This document shows, one piece after another, positions 18,670-31,141 of a stretch of DNA of 64,000 nt. How positions within the stretch are numbered: position 1 is the first letter of the stretch; each line of letters opens with the position of its first letter. Origin of the DNA: Akanthomyces muscarius (taxonomy: Eukaryota; Ascomycota; Sordariomycetes; Hypocreales; Cordycipitaceae); contig NC_079246.1 of assembly GCF_028009165.1 (NCBI RefSeq), positions 1,054,001 to 1,118,000 on the forward strand. Direction: 5' to 3'. The position numbers and the translations under genes are program-made. The notes below the pieces were generated by a model that was given only the letters and a program-made list of their open reading frames with translations, searched no databases and was not told where the DNA came from.

Positions 18670-21658
18670 TCAGTCGACGGCGGCAAAGAATCGCGAGGCC
18701 TCTTGCAGTTCCTTGTCACCGTTGCAAAAGTCCCATCCAACAATAATTTGCGACTGAGTGCAGCAGATGATCTTGCGGGCATCAAATTGCAGCTTGAAAA
18801 CCCGGGCCGGCGCGTTCTCGGCAGGGGTTAGATGCGGGTGGTGATGATGGTGATGTCTGTGGTGATGGTGGTGTGCTGGAGCTGCTGCTTGCGCCGCTTG
18901 GAACGGCACGGCTGGTGTTGGGACCGGTGCGTGGACTTCAGTTTCAGTTGAGCCAGACACAGATACCTGTTCACTGTGTTGGCGCTGTTGTTGTGGCTGC
19001 GGTTGCTGGGATGATTGTGCTGCGGCAGACAATTCTGCAGCCGACGATGATGCTTCGCCTCTTCTGCTTTGGCTGCCAGCAGTGCTGCCACTATATGATC
19101 CGGCGGTCGCTGCATTAGACGAGCTCGCCGAGGCGGCGACAGGCTCTCGCCTAGGCCGTGTAATTCGACCGTTCTGAATGTTGCTCAGCGCGGTTGTGAC
19201 AGCTTGGCGAAGTTGAAGCCGCAAGTGCGGCGAGGCCTCTCTTTCGATGGCAGACTGCAGGTACGTGTGGAACCCTAGGATGGCTGGATAGGTGGTCAAG
19301 GCATGCTCGAGCGCAGTCACGCCTGCAGGAACAACTTGGTCGATGTAGGCCATGTAAAGGCCCGCAATGCGCTGGTTGCCAGTTGCAGAATCAGGCGGCG
19401 GCTGGGCTGGCTGGGCCGGCTGGGCCGGCTGAGCCACGCCTTGGTGAACGACGGCAGTCGAAGGATGAATGGGGAGGTTGGCCTGCGGAACTCGCATCCG
19501 CACTTGCGGCCCTCTCTGGGCGGCATGCTGGCTTTGAGCGAGCTCTGCTGCCTCTTCTTGTCGTAGATAGTGCGCAGGTTTCCACACTCCTTCCTTGTCT
19601 CGCCGCCAGATGATGATGCTCTGGTCGTACGAGCCTGACACGATGCGGCCGTATTTGCGACCGCCACCGCCTCCAGGAGGCACCTTGGCACCGAATACTT
19701 GAAGATCTTCGGGTTTCGAGCTGCCAGCGTTGGCACGTCGACTTCGGCGAGTAGCGCGGCGTTCGCCTTCGGAGCCCAATTCTCCGGTTTCGACCGCCTT
19801 CAAGTACTCGGCGTCCACAAGTCGTGCTTCGGCCTCGTCTTCGACTTGACTATATGGCAGGTCACCAAAGCCAGCCTGGACTGTTCTGACGAGATTGGCG
19901 TGCCCTCGAAGGGAAGCCACTTTAAGGCCTGTCGGCGCGTCGAAAATGCATACTTCATAGTCGCTGCTGCCGCTGACGATACGTCTCTCGTCAAACTCTA
20001 CACAGGCAATGCCCTTGTCGTGTGCCGGGATTGTTTGCTTGCAAACTTGGTCTGGCCAGTCCCACACTTTGATATTCCTATCGCCAGAGACGGAAACGAT
20101 GGTCCTGCCCTTGACTTGGATTGCGTTGACTGCAGCGCTATGGCCATCCAAACGGCCAATCATTGTGAACTCAGGCTTGACGGGTAGCTCTTGTGCAAGG
20201 TCGGGCTCGTAGCCATACGGCTTGACCGTTGCGGTTACTGCGCCAACTGGTTCGTATCCAAGGTCGCCGTAGCGTAGCGGCCGTCGGTTAAAGATTTTGA
20301 TCGTCTTGTCCTTGGACGACGTGACAAGAATTCTCTTGTCGAATCGGACATTGAGGACAGATTCTCTGTGTGCTCTGGTAATTCTCTGCAGCAGCTCTCC
20401 CGTCGAGAACTTCCAGATGAAGACGTTGGAGTCACTGCTACCAGAGACTAGAAGATCCTCCTCGGGGTCTGCATCGAATTGGAGACATAGCACAGAGCCA
20501 TGGTGTCCAACAAGTGGCGCTCTGGCAAGCCTGCCGGTCGTGACGTCCCAGATTCGCATGGTACGGTCTCGGCTGCCACTCACAAGGTATTGCGAGTCGA
20601 ACTGAATAGTATACACGCACTCCTGGTGGCCCTCCTCGGGATAATCTGGGTGAGGAAACATGAAAGTCGAGAACTTTCCCAGCTCCCAGTTTGACTCTAG
20701 ACGACGACGCATGCTGTATAAATACTTCCAGTTTAGTCGGTGCTTGGAGCTCGCCGAGTCCCAAGTCCATAGCTTGGACCGCATGACGGCGTTGGGGTCT
20801 TGCGCCGGATGTACAGTAGAAGACGTGTCGGGGCTGCTATCGGGAGCTTTTCGTTTCGCTCGCACGTCGATCGATCCGAAGCTTCTGTCAACACTCTTTC
20901 CCTTGGAGAAGTAATTAGACATGTCGACGTCGCCCAGAGGTGTAATGGCCCGGCGACTTGAGGAGAACGAGGTTGCCGGAGAACCGAATAGGCTTTGCCC
21001 AGAAAAGCTATCCTTAGAAACTTGTGTGCGCTCGCTATCGATCATTTCCATATCTTCGTCTTCGTCGCTCATGATGGCGCGGACCTTGTTGACCGGGCCG
21101 TCAGCAGTCTGCATTTGACTGATGGAGTTATTGATGTTTTCGTTAATCCTCTTTTCCTCTGCTTCTATCTCCTTGTATATTACTTTCCAACCCTCGAGGT
21201 GGTAGAGACGCTCCCAGAGCTTTCTGTCCAGAGCCAGATCGTACCAGGCGCGGCATGTTTGCAGCACGTTGACGAGAGATATTGGGTCGAGATAAGAGAG
21301 AATCTTGAGACAGATTTCCGCGGGGAGATGGTTGATGAAGTCAATGTAGAGTCGAGGTCGTAGACGCTGGACAATGCCAGCGATGGTCGAGGTCGGCAGC
21401 TCCTCCAACAGAGCCATGGTAAGTTCTACTACTATTAGTACACTGGCGATGTCGCAGGAACTGGTGTCAGGGAGGGCACAGCATACCGGCCTTGACAGAT
21501 GTGGGAAACATGGAAGCATTCCGCGCCATCCATATTGCGAGGTCAGAAGGCGACTGGAAGCTAGAGAGAGACGATAGCAGCGCGGAGCTTTCGTGGTGGT
21601 TGAGAGGGTCTTCCGAGTAGCCTTCGTCGGGCTGCTGAACGGGGGAGAAGGGGTCCAT
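18670..21658 (-). CDS. fwd-1: F-box and WD40 protein, SCF ubiquitin ligase substrate receptor (FWD-1-like)
   Basis: Exon 1 is 21658-21487, starting MDPFSPVQQPDEGYSEDPLN. A 61-bp intron (21486-21426; GTATGC, TACTAAT branch, GTAG end) follows, and exon 2 is 21425-18670. The product is 975 aa. An F-box lies at roughly residues 85-130 (INHLPAEICLKILSYLDPIS). After a disordered linker, WD40 repeats run from about residue 325 (VSGSRDRTMRIWD, VSGSSDSNVFIWK, VTSSKDKTIKIFN, VSVSGDRNIKVWD, VSGSSDYEVCIFD, VSGSYDQSIIIWR). The F-box recruits Skp1/Cul1 and the repeats bind phosphorylated substrates. The order and size resemble Neurospora FWD-1, the Slimb/beta-TrCP-like protein that targets the clock protein FREQUENCY. 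A long Ala/Ser/Gln-rich insert and a His run (residues 909-920) precede a final strand pair. The longer unspliced N-terminus beginning at 21795 is a read-through of the intron and is rejected. The ortholog name comes from memory of family features. Confidence 0.85.
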
Positions 21659-24600
21659 AGCGAACGAGGCGAAACCGAAAGGGGATTTATTGGAAAGTTT
21701 GTATCACGGTGCTCAATGGTAATCGTAGACGACGTATGTCGCACGGCGATGCCCACTCGACAACTCAAATGTCGCGTGGCGAGGGAGACGGACAAAACAG
21801 CAAGCAGCGCAGCCGCAGAATCCGGCAGGCTAGCGCGCGAAGGGTATGTCAGAGAATGATTCGGATAGCCAGCAGTATGGCTAGGGTAGCGCCGTTTGTG
21901 TCGCCTGAGATGGCATCTGGCGCGCGGAGCAGTCGCGATGGTTGGGTGTGAGAAGACGGATGTGGATGACGGGTTGATTGTTGTGAGGCTTGGCTAATTA
22001 ATAAGGTAGACAGATGGCTGGGGTAGGTTAGTAGATGGGGTTCTGGCGGCAAAATTCCGCCAGTTTGTTGTTTGACAGGCCACAGGCCACCGATTTGGAT
22101 GGCGCCGTTTGGCGGGGCAGAAGAAGGGATGCTGCCTGGCGGCCGTGCCCAGTGAAAGGCTGGGCCAAGTGTGGGCAGCAAAACGGGCGTCGCTGGGCTG
22201 CGGTGTATGCTTCTGAGATGCCAAGCAGTTCTGTACGGCAAGATAGTTCTATTGAAAAAGAAAAAAAAAATTGAAAAAAAAAAAAAGAAGAAGAGGAAAA
22301 AACCGAGATACTCTTATCCATCTAATAACGATTCCCCATACTTTGAAAATAGTTAATCACACTTCTTAGGTGAATAGAGCAAATAGGTAGAGAAATCGGC
22401 TGACTACTTGCCAGGTAGGCACCCAATGCGACGCCACTTGGGCGGTCGATTTAGTGGCTCCACGAAACCCAAACTCTGCCGCTACAGGGCTTGCGGGCGG
22501 TGCTACAGGGATGGTCTGTCCAGGATTCTTAGCTGCCGCTGTGGCCGGGCCGCAATCACGGTGGAAGGCGGTGGAGTGCAGAGCGGGCGGGAGACTTTGC
22601 GGGAGGTCTTCCGCAGCAGCCGAGGCGGCCAAATCGGATAAATAAATATAGACGGCCATATCGCCTGCATGGTCTGGTACAATCAGTCAGTCACGGAAGT
22701 TGTGCGTCCGACGATTTGATACCAAAGTGAACGGAAGATCACTGGTCAGCGGTTTCACATCCACCATATCAAACGCAGCACCCAGTAGTGATGCCTTGAT
22801 CGTATCTACCTCTGCTCCAGATTAAATTTGCCAAGGCACACTATCTAGCTATTTTGTGATAAGTTCGATTTGTCTTGGGCCCAGTGCCTTTGCCGTCTTT
22901 CATTGTTCGCCTTGATGAGTGATTACTGGCGACGCCAGCAAACTGTTTGTATATCGTAGCATACAGTGGTTCCAGGGACAACCAGTGCTTAGGCAAAACT
23001 AGTGCAGGTGACTGCGGTCAACAAGCCATGTCAAGGCCTGGATAAGCAAGCCGTACTACATTTACTTTGTCGAGTATAAAGGCTATAAAGCTCAAGCCTG
23101 TACACTTTAGGGTAGAGTTTTGTTGTGATATGGACAAAGCGATGGGACCATCATCCGACTTCGAAGTTAAATGAACGAGCAAACGGCTGATAAAACGGAC
23201 GCCGCAGTGTTCTCACCAGCTGAGCTAGCCACCAGCGTTCTCAGCTTGCCTTGACCTTGAGAAAGCGATGTTTACGACTTCAGCTTGAAGTGAAATGAAC
23301 ACAACCACCAGGTGACATGATTGACTGGATGCCTGCCGGGTATTGGAGAGGCACAATACGAGATGGTCATCCAGGGTAGCATCAAAGAGTGGCGGTGGCG
23401 GCGGGCGCCAGGTATCGTAGGCCAGTGAGGGACGATGACTCGGTCTCTGGGCTAGCTGCAGGCGCCGTTGGATCAGCAGATGCTAGCAAGCCGTTTTTAC
23501 TGGGCAAACCGCTGCTCGTGCTGAAAAATAGTCATGCCAATCAGCAGCCTTGGACTGCCAACTTTTGTGCACCGCGATCAAGAAGCCAACAGGATCGTGG
23601 GATTGTCTACTGGTAGGCGGTTTTATCCGTTCAAGGGCTGATATCTGGTCTCGTAAACCCAGACGCCCGAATTTCCATCGGGGGTACACAGCAGTCATCT
23701 GAAGGACCCAGCTACCTATGGATGAGTGGCTGGCCTGACACGCCCGTAGAGTGAGCAGCGGGTGAGCTTCACCAGCTAGCGCTGCTGAAGAGAGACATGC
23801 TTGTTGCACGACTGGCAGTGAAGAGGCGAGGAGTCCAAACTGAAAATAAGCCACATTGTCCGTGCAGAAAGAATACTATCAGAGCGCAACAGTATCTTGG
23901 CTGAGCAGCTGCAGCGATCAGTAGGTTGTGCCTGTGCACATGACGTGGCGTGGTTGAGTAGCAGTAGGTACGTTAGGTACTTTAGTGATGTAGATACTTG
24001 AGTGACTCGATGAAGATCTGACTCATACAGAAGCAAAATCAAAGGATTTAGCATCGTGGAAAAAAAGAAAAGAAGAGCCTCGAAAAAGGAAAAAAAAAAA
24101 AAAAAATAGTTTGAAGTAGTTACTATTTTCGTTTCCCGAGAGAACCTCTGAGAGACGGGGGAGAGAACGGATTGTCCAGCGTCGCGGTGGCTGCAGTAGC
24201 TGCAGCGCTCTAGTAACTACCTAAAATCTGGTTGGGCTTTTGGCCTGCTCTGCTTAGGCGTGGTTGTTGGTGGGGAAGAGGAGGGGCCTAGCAAGAAGAA
24301 AGCGGCCCCCCTCCTCGATGCTGCACTGGACCAAGCTTTTAGCGCTCGACGATACCCTACCATCTTACCTTCTGGTACAGAAAAAGAGGCTGGAGAGGTC
24401 GCAGATTCTGTGGCCAGCCTTCCCATGAAACCGGCACGGCTTGCAGGCGGCTGGCGATTTGGGGATTTGGGGATTGCAAACTCGGAAGAGCCCATGAGCC
24501 CCTCTCTCCAAGCCTGCAGCGGGCGCTGATTACTCCATGTCCCGCCAACCTCGCTACTGATTTGTACATGCCGATACATGGCAGACGCTGCGCATGCGAC

Positions 24601-26065
24601 CGAAAGCCATCGAGGAGCGAGGGCAAGGCCAGCACGAGTTGTGCGTACTGCTCCTCTCTTCAACGGAACCAAGTACCAGTACAACTTCAGTGCAGCTCTC
24701 CGCCCTGCAGGCCCCGCAGCGTAGGCTTGCGGCAGCGAGATCCAGATGTTACGATACATGTATCTGGTGGTGTGGATGTGTGGATGTGTGGATGCCGCAA
24801 ACTTGCACCGTCTCTGTTAGCGGCACCGAGCATTTGGCACCTCACCAGTAACCGCAGCCCGTTCAACAGACCAACCAAGCACTCGACGGGCGCTACTAGT
24901 ACGCCTCTACCGTGGCCAAGCCCATCTGCCTACCTACCTACCTACCTAGGTACATACCTACTTAGAGGTTGGACCCCTTCCCTCTCCTGCATAGGGCCAT
25001 TGTTTCGTCCGTCGCTGGTCTTGTGCGGCACAACGGCCGTCCGTCGTTCCTAACCCCCTGGCTAGCCTCTGGTCCGGTTTCGAGAAGTAGAACCGCCGGC
25101 ATCTCATGTTTCGGACGACTTGAGTGCTCGCTTGTTTGTTTACTGCGCAGTTGTTAGGATCCACGTGCCTGTGTTTGCCAGCATCGAGGTGCTCTACGAA
25201 TGTTGTACCTACCTAATTTAGGGGGAGAGTTGTGGGCAGCAGGGATCCCGCTAGCACCATGTCAGCGGTCCCCTGCACCAACTGTAACCGCTAAATTGCA
25301 CCAAATTCCACCTGTACACCCACTGCACTGGGTAGGTACTAGAGGTACCTTTGCCTGGGTAGCGGTGCCCCGTAGAAAAGAGAACACCAAAAAGAATCTG
25401 CCGCCCGCCACACACCAACGGGGGCCGTCAAAGGGGCTGCGGCCGGCTCAGATTGGGTACATGGTCCCCCTCTCCCCCCTGTCTGTCTGCACACTGGCAC
25501 ACTGGAGACCGCCAATTGCTGCTCTCCCCCCATTCCCGTCCCAATCGCCTGCACGGCACCGCCGCTCCAACATTTCCATCTCATCCTCGACCTCTCCCAC
25601 TTTGGTCGCTTACCTCCGGCTTGCATCCTCTGCCGCAACTCCTGTCCGCGGCCCGTCCCTCTCTTCATCGTCACCGAGACGTCGATTACAGCCCGGCTTC
25701 GCCTATTTACCGTATACGAGCCGGATTCCTGCCTTCGCGAACCGACCCCCGGTGTCAGCATTGGCAGAGCACACCCCCCGCCGGCTCCTTGCACCAGCTG
25801 CTCGACCGACGCACACGGCGTTATTGCTGCACCTACCCGGTCTTCTCGAAGCATCCTCCATACATCGAGCACCGCAGTCCAGCGCGCTCGCTTCCGGCTC
25901 TCACTTCTCACATCTATCGCGACACGATACTCGCGCAGACCGACCAAATCCCCCGCCGTTGCAGCGACCAGACGCCCGCCGCACCAGGCATCGTCCCACC
26001 TGCAACGCCTGCCCGACTTCTTCGCAGTGCTTCTCCGGCACGCGCGACGGATGGGCGCTTAGGAC
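21659..26065. other. Long divergent intergenic region, no gene seen
   Basis: About 4.4 kb between the minus-strand F-box/WD40 gene and plus-strand CDC24. It contains A-rich tracts near 22256-22302 and 24090-24106 and a GTGTGGAT-type triple repeat at 24771-24794. TACCTA repeats occur near 24929-24960, and two of the TACCAGTA octamers at 23608 and 24674. From about 25450 to 26065 the plus strand is pyrimidine-rich and looks like a long leader of CDC24. Frames at 24217-24759, 25200-26084 and 25339-25947 lack coding character. Confidence 0.5.
24929..24960. repeat. CCTA tandem repeat ending in a TACCTAGGTA palindrome
   Basis: Five CCTA units followed by GGTACATACCTA. Isolated TACCTA and AGGTA copies lie around it (23966-23983, 25207-25214, 25331-25350). 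It sits upstream of CDC24, and a similar repeat lies upstream of the zinc-finger gene at 51213. Confidence 0.6.
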
Positions 26066-29000
26066 ATGGCACATGCTATTTTGATGAGAACCAACACAGC
26101 TCCGGCCCTGCAAACCACCAACGGCGTCGGAGGCTTGACCAAGATGAGCGCTCCTCGAAGCAGCCACCTGTCTAGCGCCACCACATACGCTGGCTCGTCT
26201 GCCTCTCTCAGCTCCCTCAACAGCAATGCGACTGTCGTACCTCAGAATGGCGGCCCCGTCATCGCTACCGCAAACATCATCAACCAAAAGGCCGACGCCT
26301 CTCGCTCACTCTACCAAATTTGCGTCTCCTTAAAACAGCGCCTCGCCCAGGTCCCCGACTTCCAGCCCTTCCTCGACCAGCTGGACCCCAACGACCCCGT
26401 CGATTCGTTATGGAACTTATTTCGCTCGGGGCATCCTCTCCTCATCATCTACAACTGTCTGCAGGGTGAGCCCCTCAAGGTCGAAGACCCAAATGCATCC
26501 GAGGCCAAGAAGTCAAAGATTGCCATTTTCAAATTTGTGCAAGCGTGCCTCAAGGAGTTGCAATTGCCTCCAGCTGATACATTCGTCATTACGGATCTGA
26601 TGGGAAACGACACGAGTGGCTTTGTCAAGGTTCGTGGCGCCTGCTTGTCCCCCTCACCTTTGCTAACCCAGTACCCCCGCAGGTAACTCAAGTTGTCAAC
26701 TATGTGCTCGACCTCGCCGAACAGAATGGACACTTGCTGCAACCGCAGTTCCTCCCAGAAGATTCCAACCTGCCTCCTGCCGGCACGCAGATGAGTTACA
26801 GAGACCATATTGTCAAGGAACTTGTGGACACCGAGCGTAAATATGTCCAAGATTTGGAAAACTTGCATGACCTCAAGAAGAGATTAGAGCAGAAAGGCGA
26901 CGTGCCCGGCGATATTGTGCACCAAATCTTTCTCAACATCAACGCTATCCTCGATTTCCAGCGACGATTCCTTATTCGCGTTGAAACTACCAATTCCGTG
27001 GCCAAGGAGCATCAGCGATGGGGCGCCCCATTTTGTTTCTACGAAGGCGCCTTCGACATTTACCAGCCTTTCATTGCCAATCAGCGCAAAGCGGCTCAAA
27101 TCGCGAACCAAGTCTTCGACAAAATACAACTATCAGAGCATCCGGTCGCGACCGATTTCAACACGTTAGACGGCTTCTTGCTAAAGCCTATGCAACGCCT
27201 GGTCAAGTACCCTCTGCTTCTCAAGGATCTCAACAAAAAGACGGAAGATGTAGAAGTCAAGGACGACTTACAAACAGGCTGCGAGGCTGCTGAGCGAGTT
27301 CTCCACAAGGCCAACGACGCTGTCCACCGTGACCTGCTGGATGAAGCCCTCGACGACCTGATCGGCAGAGTGGACGACTGGAAGTCCCATAGAGTGGACC
27401 AGTTCGGCCGCCTGCTTCTGCATGGAATCTACGGCGTGATAACAGGCAAGACTGAACAAGAGAAGGACTACGAGATCTATCTCTTCGAAAACATCTTGCT
27501 ATGTTGTAAAGAGGTGTCCGGCAACAAGAGCAAGGACAAAAAGGACAAGACTCGCTCTCAGGGCCCCAAAATCAAAAACAAGAATGCCAAGCTACAGCTG
27601 AAGGGCAGGATTTTCATGACTAATGTGACGGATGTCGTGTCTCTTTCCAAGCCTGGTTCTCACTCTGTTCAAATTTGGTGGAAAGGCGACCCTGGTGTGG
27701 AAAACTTTATCATCAAGTTTGTTCACGAGGAAATGATGAGGACGTGGGCCGTCAGCCTCGAGACACAGCGTAAAATCAACGCGCCACGCATGTCGTTCAG
27801 CAGCGAGACTGCTTCGCAAGACTTTGCCTGGACCCGAGACCACGCCATCGAGAACCCCTACCTGCAGCAGGATGAAGACGACGAGGACGAGTACGGCCCT
27901 GCGACGGCCCCTGCATCGTTCCCAATCCCGCCTGGCTCCATGCCTCGCATTTCTTCGAGCTCCAATGTCCGTCAACGATCCATGACGGGAGATAGCACAC
28001 AATCTTTGGCCTCTATTGCTAGAGCACCGCCGCCTAGATTCCCGCTACCCATGCCCCCTGCACCTCTCAGCCTGCAAACAGGAAGCAACGGAGCGCCATC
28101 TCCTGGGGCTCGAGGCGGCGACTCATACTTTTCACCCGTTGCCGACTCGCCTGTTTCTTCCCGCGCCAGTACCACAAGCGGTGTCTTCCCGGGGCCACCG
28201 TACCAATTCCCCAACAAGAATGGTGGCTCCTCCGGCTCGGGCTGGGACGAAAATGCGCGATACACAGCGCCTGCCATGCCTCGGGCCCCGTCTCGTGATG
28301 GCCCCCCGTCATCCTACAACAAGCCTCCTCGCGGCCCTTCACTACCGGTGATGGCATCAAGCTCTAGCTCGGCGCAGCAGCAACGCAGCCGCTCGTATAG
28401 CACCCCCGATGCCGGCATACCTGGTCTCCCTCGACAGCGACAACCCAGCCAGGGCAACATCCCAGCTGTGCCTGGCATACCCCAGCACCTGCACGACAGC
28501 CAAATCGCGCGATCCCAGAACGGCTCTCCGCGAAACGACCTGCCCATTCGCACAAATAGCAGCAGCCCTGGTGCCACGCGACAGCCCATGCACAAGCATT
28601 CCGGTAGTCTAGGCGGCACCATGTCACACTTTCCCGCCCAACCAATTTACCCACGCCAAAACACCCCAAGCAGCCAGGGCTCCTCGATGCTTCGCGTTGA
28701 TCCTGTAGCCGCCAACTCGCGAAATGGCTCCCCCGCCCTGCCGAGCGGTGCGCTCGGCCCGCCCTCTGGCGACTCATACTCTGGCGACATGCCCTTGCCG
28801 ACACAGCTCAAGGTCCGCGTCAACTGCGACAGCGGCAACTACATTACGCTCGTTGTGGCCTTTAACATAAGCTACCAATCTTTGATCGATCGGATCGACG
28901 CAAAGCTTGCGCGCTTCATGAACAGCAGCATTGGCAAGGGGAACCTGAAGCTCCGCTACCGCGACGAGGATGGAGACTTTGTCACTATCGAGAGCGACGA

Positions 29001-29103
29001 CGACATTCAAATCGCCTTTATGGAGTGGCGCGAAGGCGTGCGCAACATGTACTCTGGTGGTGTCGGCGAGATTGAGCTGTTTTGCCTAGGCGAGACTTGT
29101 TAG
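26066..29103 (+). CDS. CDC24: Cdc24-type guanine nucleotide exchange factor for Cdc42
   Basis: Exon 1 is 26066-26629. A 53-bp intron (26630-26682) has a TTTGCTAACCC branch site and ends CCCGCAG. Exon 2 is 26683-29103. Codes for 994 aa. Domain order is a CDC24 calponin-like domain (about 80-195, with LYQICVSLKQRL and DPNDPVDSLWNLFRSGHPL) and a RhoGEF/DH domain (about 226-410, beginning DHIVKELVDTERKYVQDLEN and including FLLKPMQRLVKYPLLLKDL). A PH domain (about 428-545, with GRLLLHGIYGVI and YEIYLFENILLCC) follows, then a long Ser/Pro-rich disordered region and a C-terminal PB1 domain (about 895-980, with LRYRDEDGDFVTIESDDDIQ). This is the complete Cdc24 architecture. The protein activates Cdc42 at sites of polar growth, and the PB1 domain binds the Bem1-type scaffold. 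The splice joins GFVK to VTQVVNYV in phase 0. Confidence 0.94.
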
Positions 29104-30319
29104 AATGTGGCACCATATATATCCGCCATAGCCTGCATTTCATCGAACTGCGAGCGATTCGTTTCAAACACGGCCAAACACGCAACTCATGCTCGACTAC
29201 GAGCGGCCCTCGCGCACTGTTGACGGCAGAGCGATCTTCTATTACGACGGAATGCGGAATCTCGCCGGGGCATTCTGCTCTACTACATATAAACTTTCCC
29301 TTTCAGCAATCCCTTTTTTTATACTTTGTTTTCCGCACATCGCTTGGGGACTCTCGCATTTGCAGTCTTATCCTATACACCACATTCGTTAAGCTTTTGT
29401 TTTCTTGGCCATTTCACAACAACATGGGTTACATTTCGGCGCAGGCGACTACCAATATTTTAGGCGCGGGTATAGGAAAGGGGTGCATTCAGCATTTTCT
29501 GTTGTCTTTACCATTTCTTTTGATTTCTTTTTCTTCCTTTCTTCATCAAGGAAAGTGCATAGTCGGACTCTTTTTTTTTGTTTTGCTTTCTTGGTTCAGG
29601 GCCGCCTGCTGGTATAAGTAGACTGCCGGAAAGAGAGGATCGCAGGGAGGGAGAGAGAGGGAGGAAGGGAGGGAGGCCATTGGCTTTACAAATTCAATGC
29701 TGGATAGACAGTCTTTTTTCTACTTGTTTTTCTTTTTCTTGACGCGGCTAGATTTTTTTTTGGTTGATACCGTTGGTGGTCTGAATTGTCCGGGCAACTT
29801 TGACATGAATGAGAGGAAGCTGAATTTTAAACAAAAAGCATTGACTTTTATGTGACTTGTTCTGCATCTGAATTGTAGTGTGCCAAGTGTAGATCCGAAG
29901 AAGAAGGGTGATTACCTCGCGTGATGTACTTGAAGATTTGATGTAGGGTGTAGATGTTTGTATTGTACATGGTTTCTACATGATGCAACGCTGCAAAGAA
30001 CTCTTTTGAACCATATGCGGTCTCGCTCCAGGCTATTTCCTCCTCTGCTGTTAAATATTTGTACACTGTGCCATGCTCTCTGGCACTTTCGTTGCTCCCA
30101 AATACATAAGAACGCCGATACTTTTGGTATTCCATCCTGCGCAGCCCTTGCGTGCAAAAGGTCTCGATCTTTTGCCTTTTCCTCTTCTTGATTTGTATTC
30201 GTCACATCGACGGAAGAAGCACTCTCTGCTGCTTCGTGCTTCTTGTCGCATTGCGTCTCAATCTCGCGCGCTCGTCTCGTCTGGTTGTAGAAGGGGGCGG
30301 TCTTCGTGCTCTTCGCTTC
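29104..30319. other. Convergent 3' region, no gene seen
   Basis: About 1.2 kb between the ends of CDC24 (+) and MRP10 (-). It contains a purine tract of GGGA/GGGAGA units at about 29629-29677 and several T tracts. A minus-strand frame at 29848-30135 (95 aa) is not convincing. Confidence 0.45.
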
Positions 30320-30692
30320 TTACGTCGGCTTTCCGTCGTAGGTGATGTGCTTGCCCAGGCGGCCCATGTGGTGGTTGATGGTGTTTGGCGACGCGGGCTG
30401 CGGCTTGGGGCCGTCCATGCACTGCCGCAGCTGCGTCTCGATGGCGGCGCACCCGGCGGCGTTGTAACCTGCTGAAGCCCAGCACGCTAATTTTTCGGGG
30501 GAGGGACAGTTAGCAAAGGAGAAACCGACAGACCGCAGAGGGTCTTGACCCCCGGTAGAGATCCTGCAAGGAAAAGAGAAACGTACCGAGCACGCTGGAC
30601 ATGACCACGGTGCAGGGGTTCTTGGGATTGCGCTTGGGGTTCTTGACGCGCAGAACCTCCAGAGGCGGTAGACGAATGGGCTTTTGCGGCAT
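30320..30692 (-). CDS. MRP10: Mitochondrial small ribosomal subunit protein Mrp10 (mS37), twin CX9C
   Basis: Exon 1 is 30692-30587. A 100-bp intron (30586-30487; GTACGT, TTTGCTAACTG branch, AAATTAG end) follows, and exon 2 is 30486-30320. The product is 90 aa, starts MPQKPIRLPPLEVLRVKNPK and ends TYDGKPT. The splice falls inside the fold, and only the spliced form shows both cysteine pairs: C-TVVMSSVLA-C and C-AAIETQLRQ-C, each with nine residues between. That is the twin CX9C signature of the CHCH domain. Mrp10/CHCHD1 is a component of the mitochondrial small ribosomal subunit and depends on the Mia40 system for oxidative folding. Longer frames overlapping the intron are read-through. Confidence 0.93.
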
Positions 30693-31141
30693 GGCGCGGC
30701 GCTGTGTGGTCCCAAAGGATGTAAATTATCCTTTGCGCGGCGGGGAGAAAGATCGCAATGGGGCGAGGGGAGGAAAGGTAGCTTATCGTTCGACTTGCGC
30801 ATGAAGCTCCTTTGCGCTTCACGCAGTTCGGAATCGTAAATTTGAGGTCACGTGCATCATCACGTGGGCCACCTCTCAGCCAAGCACTCACACGGGCAGG
30901 CCATGCCTTTTGAGTATGAAAAGAACAGAGTTATTATTAATTCTTAGCTTATTACTTTGAGTTTATCTGATAGGAGGCTGAATTAGGTCGCTGCTAGCAG
31001 AGACTGATCTGTTGGTGATGGAGTCAAACGAGTCGCTCCGTGTCTACTTGCCAGGCCAACCTCATGCACAGTAACCTAAAAGAAGAAATGGCTGGATTAC
31101 TGTTGTTGAGAAGTAGCTAATTTGACATTTATAGACGGGTA
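30693..31141. promoter_or_regulatory. MRP10 promoter region with two E-boxes
   Basis: Lies between the MRP10 start (minus) and the end of the membrane-protein gene at 31142. Two CACGTG hexamers sit at 30849-30854 and 30861-30866, about 155-175 bp upstream of the MRP10 ATG. CACGTG is the site of Cbf1-type bHLH factors, which are linked to respiratory and mitochondrial ribosomal genes in several ascomycetes. Confidence 0.5.

Noticed and set aside
21659..21795. Longer N-terminus of the F-box/WD40 protein beginning at 21795
   Set aside because: It reads through the antisense frame of exon 1 and the intron. The spliced start MDPFSPVQQPDEGY at 21658 with a TACTAAT intron is far better.
25200..26084. 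294-codon plus-strand frame before CDC24
   Set aside because: Pyrimidine-driven Ser/Pro/Thr-rich translation, overlapped by a long antisense frame. Best read as the CDC24 promoter and leader.
29848..30135. 95-codon minus-strand frame after CDC24
   Set aside because: Lies in the convergent 3' region. The composition is acceptable, but there is no motif and no promoter space.
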